The notes beneath the pieces were generated by a model, which was given only the letters and a program-made list of their open reading frames with translations, had not been told where the DNA came from and made no database searches. Below are positions 31,727 through 41,753 of a stretch of 64,000 nt of DNA, one piece after another. Source of the DNA: Rhynchopus sp. YZ270_cl-10 (taxonomy: Eukaryota > Euglenozoa > Diplonemea > Diplonemida > Diplonemidae); assembly GCA_964035575.1 (NCBI GenBank), contig OZ037855.1, positions 806,001 to 870,000 of the forward strand, read 5' to 3'. Within the stretch, counting starts at the first letter, position 1. Each line of letters starts with the position of its first letter. The translations under genes and the position numbers were made by a program.

Positions 31727-32686
31727 GGTGTTAGTGTAAGCGTGGTCTGGAGTGTGGAGTGTGGAGCGTGCGGGGGAGAAGATGTAAAGAAAACATTGGC
31801 CAGATATCAAGGCACAAAAAAAACACAATGCCCCGGAGCTGGGATTTGACAAGAATACTGAGGTGATTCAAGGAAGGGGCATCTGCAACCACAGACCTAA
31901 GACTGGCACCCGAGGAGTGCGAGGAGGTGCTACAGCCATAGCAGCGTCAGAGTCTCACGCAGCCACCTCCTCTTTCTTCTTCTCGTGGCACGCAGTGTGG
32001 CGTGGACTTGCGCAGTTACCTGAAGTGCGCCTGAGCAAGAACTAACAAATTGACTACAATTTTGTTTGCTGCTGTTCTCGCAGGCTGGTAGCACCTTGGG
32101 TTGTCCTCTGCACATGGTGCCCTTCCGTGTGGAAGTGGGGCTCCAACTCGAAGTGGATCTTCTACGATCCGATTGACAGCAACCAGAAGGGAGTCTGCGG
32201 AGCACTGAACTGCGGGTCGACGGTTGTGCATACCAGTATACCAGCATGCGCCGGCACTTCCTCAATTTCCACACTGCACAAAACAGAACTCCACCTGCGT
32301 CTCAGAGCCAGACTCAGAGTCTGACAAAGCAACAACCGCAAACAGTCGAGCTCTCCCGCAAAGCCCTCTCGATCTACAAGAAAAACATGGCTAACATAGA
32401 CTCACATAACCGACGCGTCGCTAAATGTACAAGAGTGTAGAAGTCGCAGAAATGGTAGGAAATTGGTTGACAACGATAAGCTTGACATGCTTAGCCAAAA
32501 GAGGGGTGGGGCGGGAAAAGAAGGGTGAGAGGAGAGGGCTTTTTGTTGAACATCGCGTTACTTTTCTAACAGAATACACTTACATTTGGTGGGTATAAAA
32601 AATGTGGGACAAAAGGGAGACGGAGGCGGGCTTCTTGAAAGAGGCGAGGTGATGTGTATGGGAGATCTGACCTCCCCGTCGATAGC
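31727..32686. other. spacer with unresolved coding-like pieces
   Basis: On the minus strand, 32490-32230 shows splice-like signals. These include a C/T tract before an ATG reading MSSLSLSTNFLPFLRLLHSC, an acceptor-like TTTTTCTTGTAG near 32383, and a donor-like GTATAC near 32233. Frames of 70-114 codons at 32274-31930 compete on both strands. I could not assemble one consistent gene. A small spliced gene, a remnant, or chance are all open. Nothing is recognised. Confidence 0.25.
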
Positions 32687-35600
32687 TCAGTGTTCTTCGT
32701 GGGCCAGTTCTGCTTCGCGTATTTCAACCATTCTGGCGAGCAGCTGTTCTTTCTCTGTGTAGGTGTTTTTTTGTTGTACGATTACCTAGCGGGTAGGTAG
32801 ATAAAAGTGGTCGATTGTTGCTTCTTTTGAAAGATAGGAGCAAATTATTTCCACATAAAATAAATGCTTTTACGAAAATGAGTTGAACCTGTCTCAAAGC
32901 GTGGCGTCATTTCGAAAGACACTAAAGCGGCACTTGGGGTGTATAGGGTTAAAAAATATTGGTCCAGAAATAGCCTTGTGTGTCAACAATGGCGAGGTGA
33001 CCTCTGTCACGGCAACCCGCGCGTCCTGGAAAGTCCTTGGAAGCCCTGGACCAGTTAGTACGCACAGTGCAATGCAAGAAAACCAAAGGGGGGCCATACC
33101 GTATAGCAGCTTGTTCTCCTGCTCACGTATGAGGTCTCTCCTCCGCTGGATCTTTTGCGTGAACACCTTCATGTTCGTCTCCATGATCTCGAAGTACTCA
33201 TGGATCCGGTCAACCTCCGCCTGCAAAGGGTGTGGATGTGGATAAAGACAGGAACCACCAACACATAGAAAGGTTGGCAAGATGAACCCTCAGTCACTCC
33301 GGTAGGTGTAAACTAAGGTATTGGGCTTTTACCCTTTGCGTGTGTAGTATTGTAATAAAAGAAAGCAGAAACTGCGAACACTTCTGCGTCATTAAAAACT
33401 TGAAAGAATGGACATATGTGCGTCCCTCGTTTTAGTACAAAGGGAGACTGAGAATACTGTGTTCCCTCTACAAGATAAAGGCTTGAATGAGATGCTGCAG
33501 GGGGTATACCATCTTCGTCTCCTCGTCTGCTGTAGAGGTGAGGACAGCCTTCTCTTGGTTGGCGAGTCCGGAGTGTGTCTCGTCGCGCTTCATCTTCATG
33601 GTGTTGTGTTGCTCGTCTGTCTCAATGACCTGTGCCTGCAGGCCGAAGAGCTCCTTGTCGATGTCCTGCACACGCTCGTCTGCTTCCTGCTTTTCTTTGC
33701 TGAGCTCAATCGCAAGCTCTGCAGACTTTTCACGCTTTCTGCTGACGGGCGAGCCACATCGCGCAAGGAGGAGCTGCTGCTCGTAGGACCAACGCTTCTT
33801 GTCCTCATTGGCCATGCCCTGCTTGCGCACCTCAAGCGCATCGTGCTGCAGCCTCTGCATGTTGCTCAGATGTGTCTGCTGCTGCCGCTTTTGCTGCGCC
33901 TTCAGTGACACCAGCTTCTCGTTTGTATGCTGTATAGCGGCTGCAGACGACTGTTGCAAGTTTGTGACCTGTTCCTGCTTCTTCTCGAGTCCCTGCAGGC
34001 CGACGGTGATGTGCTGGTCGTACGCCTTGCGCAGTGACTGCAGCGAGATGATCGCCCTGCGCACTGTGGCGTCCTTCTCCTCGACCTCGTGCAGCTTCTG
34101 CTCAAGGTGGTACCGCAGGGCACAGCTCGTAGACGCCTCTTCCTCAAGCTCGTCGAGACGGACGTGCGCGACGCTGAGCTGGTTGCAGGCTTCGGCTAGG
34201 TTCGCTGCGTCGTTGCTTTGGTTTGAAAGTACGAGCTGCCTCTCCTTGCGCTTCTGCAGCTCGCGTGAGACGCTCTCCTGCAGGCCCAACAGCGTTGTCT
34301 TTGCAGCTGCAATGCGTTCGTTCACACGCTCGTTGCTCCTGTTGTCACGTGCCTCCCGTGCAGCCACGATCTTCGCACGCAACGCCTCCACCGCAGCATC
34401 GTGCCCAGACACAAGCTCGTCACGTTCTTTTGTGTTCCTATCGACAATCGCCTGCAGTTCCTCCTGCTTTGCGTCCTTCACCTGTGGGGCACGTTGTGCA
34501 CGCTCCACCAAATCACCCATGCAGCGCATGACTGTGTTCAGCTGCTCCTTGCTGTCCACCTGAAAGGTATGAGCCGCCTCCAGCTGTGCTAACATATGCT
34601 GCTTCTGCCGTGCTGCAGAGTCGAGACGCTGCTTTGCGTCGTTCACAACACCCCTTGCTGCGACGGCCTTGGCCTCTGCACGGTCAGCCTCCCGCAGTGC
34701 AGGGACACATGCCTTCTCTACCAACGGTGCTAATGGAGGCGGCCGCCCTTCACGCGCCTCGATCAACTGCAGCTCCGGGAGGTTCACATCGAAGAGACGG
34801 CAGATGGTGTCGCGGTCTGCACGCATCTCGCCTTCAATCCGACGGAGCCTTCCTATCCTTGCGTCTGCGTTGGCAAGCTGCTGGCGGAGGTGCTCTGCAC
34901 GCAGGCCTGCCCTGGACACATCCTGCGCAAGGTCACGGCATTCCTTCTCCTCAGGAAGCGGCTCTGTACCACACGACACCACAGAGTCTGCAGGGTCCCA
35001 TGCACTGCCATCTCGGCACCACCCTCCTCCCTTCGCAAGCGGCGACCCTTGGGCAACGGGTGTCCCGGGTGACGATGTTTCGGACACATCCAGTTGAAGC
35101 GGTGTCCAACCTGTTGGGCCTATCTGCTCCCAGGATGTGGTTTCGGTGGGGGGGCGGCCATGATGCGGTGCCTTGCTGCGGCAGACGACGTTTGAGAACG
35201 TCGCTGGTTGTGGACTCAGCACCCATCGACCGTCCATAGAACAGAGCTCGATGATTGCCAGCCCGCCGTCCACCTTCCGACACCACGTAGGCACACCCTC
35301 TGCAAGATCGCTCCCAACGTCATACCGACCCGGTAACAACGTCCCTGCCTCCATGTGCCCCACACTCTGCCCCTTATGCACTATGTAAATCGTCACCGGA
35401 TGCGCCGCGCTCGGCACCTCCCCCGGCTTCTTCACATCCACACTCCTAAATGGAGGAATCGTACCTGAAGAAGCTGCGCCAATTTTAAGCACACTCAAAT
35501 CCGCTTCGTGCGTCACCTCCAACGCCCCTTTGGTTAACCCTGCATACAGTTTTGAAAGAATGTGGGTCAGTCGGTCCACCCCTTTGACGCGTAAAATCAA

Positions 35601-36020
35601 ATCGTTATCCGCTTTGAACCCAATAAGATCGTTGTTGAGGAAGATTCCTGAGAGGGTGTCGAGGGGGATGCTGCAGCGGAGGGTGCTGTCTGGTGCACAG
35701 AGGCGGAGGGTGTCGGCACCGATGATGAGCACGGCGTTCTCCTCTGCGTGGGTTGGGGCCGGATCGGTAAGAGACCCAAGCGAGGTCACCTCCTGCACTG
35801 TAGCAAAGTAGTGTACGGCTGCTGCCCGCTCACCTTGTGGGAAGAGGTGCAGGAATGGCCTGGTCAATGCAGGATCCAATGCAGTCACATCTACATACTC
35901 TACATCATTTGCAGGATTGGTCCCCGACAAGCCATGCAGGGGTGAAGGTGGCTGTGCGGATACACTTTGTGTTGACGGTGCGGCACCGTCCGTCTCCATA
36001 ATTGGGTCTACTGTTGTCAT
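32687..36020 (-). CDS. three-exon PH-like and coiled-coil protein, 899 aa
   Basis: Exons on the minus strand are 36020-33510, 33220-33100 and 32754-32687. Introns have donors GTATAC and GTATGG and acceptors TTTGCAG and TACACAG. Phases agree (0 and 1) and the last exon ends in frame at TGA. Residues 55-165 look like a PH-type fold (NAVLIIGADTLRLC, then strands to a final helix). The same pattern begins the gene at 41.75-43.9 kb. Residues 208-272 (VTIYIVHKGQ...GRYDVG...DGRWVLSP) form a small beta module. From about 365 to the end it is coiled coil, continued by exon 2 (AEVDRIHEYFEIMETNMKVF). It is probably a cytoskeletal, flagellar or membrane-tethering rod; the exact role is unknown. An acceptor (TCTCAG, AG at 36044-36043) lies 23 bases before the ATG. 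Confidence 0.85.
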
Positions 36021-36582
36021 TCGTGTAGCAACATTTCCGACACTGAGAAAGAGGGAGATAAGGGAGTACGATTGGTAGATGGAGGAGTGCTATGAAAAAA
36101 GGGGGGGAAAGGTTTGTTCTAAATTTGAAGAGAAGGTTTGGGAGGTGTAAAAAAGAATGTTGTAAAGTGTAAACGCTTGGAGCGCAGACACCAAAAAAGA
36201 GAGAAAAAAAAGCGCAAAATAGATGAAAAGATGAAAATATATGAATAATAGTTGGTTTTTGGGAAAAAAAAAAGTGAAAAAAGGCTGTTATTTCAGTACC
36301 AAGCAACTCAACCCGACTGCAGGCACCAAAAATAAATCACCAATTATTTTCCTTTGCCCTTTCGTAGACGAATCGTCTACCCGAGAATTTTTTTTTTTTG
36401 AAAACTTGGTCGTATTAGTGTAGCCACCCTAGAGTGTGCTCCACTATATATTTTTTTTTGTCTTCCCCCACCCTTCTGTGGTGAATAAAGAACATTATTA
36501 CCACACGAGACTTTATTATTTTTTTTTCAACATAGTTTTTCTAACCCTACCCGGCGAGACTTTAAAATTTTTCCAACCTCCT
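36021..36582. other. spacer with hairpin motif and small palindrome
   Basis: It holds a likely acceptor tract for the gene to the left (36043-36065). There is a 17-base inverted repeat GTAGACGAATCGTCTAC at 36364-36380. An AAAACTTGGTCGTATTAGTG hairpin-family copy lies at 36401-36447, in which TAGTG pairs with CACTA. No gene is seen. Confidence 0.45.
36043..36065 (-). promoter_or_regulatory. putative trans-splice acceptor of the PH-like/coiled-coil gene
   Basis: The coding strand reads a C/T tract ending CTTTCTCAG, 23 bases before the ATG. There is no upstream coding exon, so a spliced leader is more likely than a cis intron. Confidence 0.5.
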
Positions 36583-37026
36583 TTACGCCTCGACCCATGC
36601 GAGGTAGGAAGGTGAGAGTGCAGGGGCGCTGTTGTTCTCTGCGAGCACTTGCTTGATTTTTTGGGATAGGCGTGAGGAGGCGTCGCTGAGCATGGTTGCA
36701 TGCTTGGCCTGCACTGTGTTGAGGTGGGTGGTGGTGGTGCGGGCAGGGTCTTGGAGGGTTGTGTGCTGTTCTTGGATGTGCGAGCGTGTGGTGCGTGAGG
36801 TGTGGCTCATCCGCTGTGCCTTCTCCGCTGCGAAGCAGACCGCATGGAGACGTTGCTTTCTGTTGTCGACACTCCGCATCAGCTTCTCCACGTCGTCGCT
36901 CAGCCGCTTGCACTCCCCTTCCTCAGAAGCGACCTGCTGCCGCAGCATCACCAAAACCTCCTTCTCCTTAGCGATCCTCTCCTCGAAGCAGGCGCGTGCA
37001 GAGGTTGGGTCAGGAGACTGCGACAT
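36583..37026 (-). CDS. small coiled-coil protein, 147 aa
   Basis: The protein starts MSQSPDPTSARACFEERIAK and is mostly charged helix from residue 14 to about 130, with heptad-like spacing of Leu, Val and Met. It ends SPSYLAWVEA. It has no signal peptide, membrane helix or catalytic motif. The start is supported by a long pyrimidine tract on the coding strand (about 37110-37055) ending CTCATTAG, about 25 bases before the ATG. The protein could be a subunit of a microtubule- or membrane-associated complex, but I do not recognise its family. It is transcribed in the same direction as the PH-like/coiled-coil gene 560 bp downstream. Confidence 0.65.
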   Translation of the reverse strand: MSQSPDPTSARACFEERIAKEKEVLVMLRQQVASEEGECKRLSDDVEKLMRSVDNRKQRLHAVCFAAEKAQRMSHTSRTTRSHIQEQHTTLQDPARTTTTHLNTVQAKHATMLSDASSRLSQKIKQVLAENNSAPALSPSYLAWVEA

Positions 37027-40000
37027 ATTTGAGATTTATGAGAAATATAATCTAATGAGATTGAATCGAGGAGAGGGAGAAGGGGGGAAAGGAGGGGGAG
37101 GGATATAAAAAGGGGGGGAAAGGAGGGGAGCGATTTTTCAGTTTACTCGTTATCGTTGTTTTTTTTCTCTGTTTCTGTTTCAATAAATATAGGAGGTGAT
37201 CGGAGAGGGGGACTAAAAGGGGTGATTTGGGTGAGATGTGACTGCGCCTGGCAGACATCTTGCATAGGGTTGTGTTTCCCAAAAAGAAAAAAAAAAAGAA
37301 AAAAGAAAAATAAGAAGCAAAGTAGTTTATCACTTTAACAAAATGAACCCCCCCAAAAAAAAAAAGACAAATCTTGAAAGATGAATGTACCTCTGAAAGA
37401 ACTGAGGAAGTATCGCAGGAGATACATGAAGCCAGAGTGAGGAGAGGATGGAGAGGATGGGGGGAGGCTAGTGGCAGTGCCAAGTTTCTTTTTTATTTTC
37501 AAAACCGCGCATATTTTCTCTGATAATCTGCGAAATGCAAGCTATCATATAAACAGTCTGCCACTATCCAGAAAAAAAACACTTTTTACAATGCATTTTT
37601 TTTTTTTGATAATCTAAAAACGGCGGGTACATTAATGTACTAATATTTGTCGGCAATATCTCGCAGAAGGAACGGTGACACTGGCATCCAATACAGAGGC
37701 CTCTCTCTACCTTTAGTTGCAGGTGTAGAAACAAACAAAACACCCTTTAAAAAAAAAAAAAACGAGAAAGTGCAAAACGCCTCACCGTTCAAATTGGTTC
37801 TCCGCAGGGGAAAATGATTCGGTGAGATGAGCCTAAGCCTCTTGATTCATCTCCAAGATCAAAAAAAGGGTGCTCTGTACACAATGCCACCCTGGAGGCT
37901 AGTCGTTCCCTTGGGTGGCATAACAAAGAGAAGGGAAAGTATTTAATCTGACGATTCGTTCAGGTGCAACACAACCACCCAACCATCCATAGCATATGTG
38001 TCTACACCCGAGGATGAGCTCTACTATTTTTTTTTGTATTTTGCAAAATACCTCAATTTTTCCTCCGGCCTTCCCTTAACCGGGTATTTTTTTTCCTGTA
38101 ACGCTGTGGGAAGTATTTTTTGACATTTTTTCTTGAAAAAAATGCAAGCGTCACAGAGGGGAGTTTGTAGGGCTTGTAGACTTGGCTTGATCCCGAAGGC
38201 GTTGCATGAACTATACAAAGCTTGGAGAAAATAAAAAGCAAAAAAAAAAAAGAAGGAAAAAAGAAACTGAAGAAACATACGGGGGAGAAGCAGGCATATT
38301 GCTAAGTAGCTAGATTTGGGGAAAAAAGCGGAACGGCGAAAAAATTATTGTTTTGAGGTCAAAAGAAAAAAATTATCTCCCTTTGAAAGCGGTCGTCGCG
38401 CTTCCCTGCTAGCCGCAGAGTGGAGATGCGAAGGGTCATTTAAAAAAAAAAACGTTCTCGGATCTCCTAAAATCTGAAACAGCGAAACGACACTTAGCAA
38501 TAATGCCTGGGGAGAAGGGGGGAAACAAAAAGAAAGTAAAAGAAAAGCCGAAAAATATCCAGAATCAGTGGAAACAAGGTTATGTGATGCGACCATCTTG
38601 CCTGCACTTCACAATTGATGATTCTGGCAATACATTACAACTCACTTTAACTTGCAAAAAGCGAAGGGGAAAAAAATGATACACATATTTTTGAACAAGA
38701 AAATAAAGGGGGAACGCGGGGGGTGAAGAAAGAACTGTCTTTCATTTCACAGAATAGAAGGGAAAACTAAAGAAAAATTTACTTTTTTTTTGTTTGTTTC
38801 TTCGGAACGAAACGTACTTCATTTTTACCAGATCTGACGGATGTGGAGGGGATGGGGGTAACTTCCAAATACAGAGCACACGCACGGGAAATGTTTTTAT
38901 AATAATTTGGGGTGGCACGGGGGGAGGGAGGCAGACGCCACAAAAAAATCACACAAAACCCTCCTGGGCCATGGATAACAGAAGATCTTAACTAAGAGGT
39001 GGGGATTTTCCCCAAAACCCCATCGCCTTATCTGAGGAAATGTTTTATCTAAGATCTTAGTAAAAAACTCGAAAACACCCAATCGTCCCTTGGTGTATTT
39101 TTGTTCAAATCGAAACCGGCTTATTTGAAAGATCGGGGCAATATGAGCCAGAAAACATATTTTGGCCCGGACTTGTCTTGCAGACTTGGCTAGCAAAAAA
39201 AATCCCCATCCAAAAACTAAGATCTTTACTAAGATCTTAATTTCCCCGGGAAAAAACTAAGATTTTAAAAAACAGGGTTTTTTCTTCCACATCTGAGGTA
39301 AGATCATCTGTTTTCCATGTTGAACCACAAGAAATCACACAAAATCACGCAAACCCCACAAAACACCTTCAGGATTATTTGTGAATATTTGTGTCTGGTT
39401 GTGTTTTTTTTGTGTTTTTCGGTGTCGTACCCCCACCCCAATAAAAAGGAAATAAGTTTCGACAGATCGCCTGCCAAAAGACAAGATTCTGTGCAAAACA
39501 AATGTGCATTCCCAAAAGAAAGAAAAATAACACGAAAAGAGTTGGATGTCTTTTTCCGTTGCAGAACGGCACACCCCTCAAACCCACAAAGGGTGTGGCA
39601 GAGAATTCACTGACAAATAAAAAGCAAAACTCTGGTCTGAACTTTTGTGACTTTTTTTTCAAAAATAAAAAAAACTTGAAAAGATAAATATGCCTCTCGC
39701 GGATACATCATTAAGAAGAAGAAACAAAAACTTTGTCCGGTGAAGATGCCACCCTCTGGGGGGTATATTCCACCATGGATTAATACTTCCTTTTTTTGGG
39801 GGGCGGTTTCACTTGGAAAGCAGCCTCGGTACAGCCACACTGAAAGATGAGTATCATATATTTTTTTTCACTCCAACACATTGTTTTTTTGAAAACTTGG
39901 TTGTATTGGTGCACCCTACCCACCCCCAAATGGACGGAAAGAATATAACCACATATGACACACACTCCCACCTCCTTGAATAAGAGGAAGTACCCTTGCG

Positions 40001-41753
40001 CTTCTTTCTGTTGACGTGAACCGCTTTATTGACATTTGCCTTTATACAGGCCCTTCTCAAAAAGAGTACGTGAAGGACCGATGACAGGCAGATTGGTTAA
40101 GAAGAGGGGGATGAAGAAGAGGAGGGGGGCTTCCGAGCTGGGATGGTAAATAGCGGGGGGGGGGGGGGGGGGGTTGGGGGACAATATACCGAGCGTCTAC
40201 TGGAATAGGTTCCAATTGGGGTGGGGGGGGTGGTGGTGGTGTGCTTGAGGGGTAGATTCAGCCCTGGGCCAGTCGCCCAACGTAGGATCTGAGTATAACC
40301 ATTCGACTCGAGCTGGGTTGCTCCCAATAACAGGGGGGGGAAAAAAATGAGGTTTTTGTTTTGAAAATCTGTTTTAGTGTTAGCTGACATACAGATAGGC
40401 TTCGCGACGCAGATATTGCCTTAGTTAGGTGTCCATAAAATGTACACAAAACATTGCAACAAAAAGGAGAGAGGAAAAAAAAAACACAAAAAAGAAGGGG
40501 AAAAAAAAAATCTCCCTCCCAGAGCGGGAAATACCCTACCCCCAGACAGCGCATTCCTGCTGTTGGCTGTGTTAAATCTGGGAAATTACAGTTCATTAAA
40601 AAGGCAGCGGAGCGGGAAAGGAGGGTGGCGTGGAAAATTTTAAAATAGTGTAGATGCCATTTTTTGAGGCAAATATCCACATTGTCTGTGGTGTCTATTA
40701 GAATATGCTTTTTGTAGTCTCAACAAAATCATCAAAAAAAAATAAAATATGAATGTGCCTCAATGCCCACATATCTTTAAATTTGATTGATTTTTGCGAC
40801 CAAAAAACTAAAAAAAAAATGTAGGTAGAAAAACAACCATCACAATTCTGCAGGAAGGTAGCATCAGCAGAAAATTCAAAAGGGGAGAAAGTGGGCAGAG
40901 ATTTATATACCATAGTAGAACTGAGGCTGAACCTCAGTTTTGAAAAAAAAAAAAAAACTTTTGCAGATTTGGAAAAAAAGTTTTTTGCATTTTTTGGGGA
41001 ACTGGGTTGCTGACCGCACCATGAAATCCCGTACCATACAGGCTGTACCCAATTTTTTTTTGCCTGCGGCGCCATTTTTCCTTTTTTGCTCCGCAAAAAA
41101 GGGTTCGTTGAGTGACTCTGTGGTGTAAAAGGCTAGATTTTTACACCGTACCCCAATTTTTTTTGGCCTGCGGCGCCATATTATATTATGTTTTTTTGCT
41201 TCGCAAAAAAAATTGAGTCATGAGTCCTGATATGGGTGAAAAATTGCATCCGGGTGCCCTTTTGTGCACTCCTCCTGAAGGGGTGAAAGGTGCTGTGCAT
41301 GCTACCTTGCGTGCTGGAGTCAGGCATAGTGCATGTGGGACCTGCTGGAGCCCTAGCCAGTGAAGCCCCCTGGGCTAGTACAATGATGATACTTCAATCT
41401 GAAGTCCATTTCTTCAAAAAAGCCCCTCCGTGCCTCCAGCCCCCTCAGGAATAGCAACCTCACTTTTTTTGCACTTTTGGTAAGGGAAAAAATCGTATAT
41501 AAATCCCTGAAAGTGGGATTCAAAAAAAAAAAAAAAAGAGAAAAGTTTGTAAGATGGTTAAGCCTCTCGTACTTAGTCACCTTGATCACATTCGTTAAAA
41601 AAAGGCCGGTAAGATGATCCCAAGCCTCGAGCTTAGTCACCTAAAACAAAATTTGGAAAGATACATACAAACATAAAAACCCCCCATCCCTCCCATCAAT
41701 CCCTTTTTTTTTTTGTTCCAAACGAACAGAAAAATCCCCTGAGATTGACACAA
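37027..41753. other. long gene-free spacer rich in short hairpin motifs
   Basis: 4.7 kb with no supportable gene. It carries many copies of the short interspersed motifs: 37371-37400, 37820-37853, 38000-38030, 39671-39710, 39889-39915, 40748-40775 and 41547-41642. It also has a G run of 19 (about 40156-40174). A ~60 bp sequence repeated directly (CCTGCGGCGCCAT with TTTTTTGC...CGCAAAAAA) lies at 41044-41100 and 41150-41215. A patch of CTAAGATCTT-type palindromes lies at 38980-39270. Coding-like frames are absent. Confidence 0.45.
41547..41642. repeat. two tandem copies of a short hairpin motif
   Basis: GTAAGATGGTTAAGCCTCTC then CTTAGTCACCTT (41549-41582) is followed by GGTAAGATGATCCCAAGCCT then GAGCTTAGTCACCT (41609-41642). 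The second has the stem AAGCcTCGaGCTT. Close relatives lie at 62979-63013 and 37820-37853. The function is unknown. Confidence 0.6.

Noticed and set aside
33225-33280. ATG-less start of the 33280-32894 frame as a separate gene
   Set aside because: Its good part is exon 2 of the coiled-coil gene; the lead is intron and the tail is read-through past a GTATGG donor.
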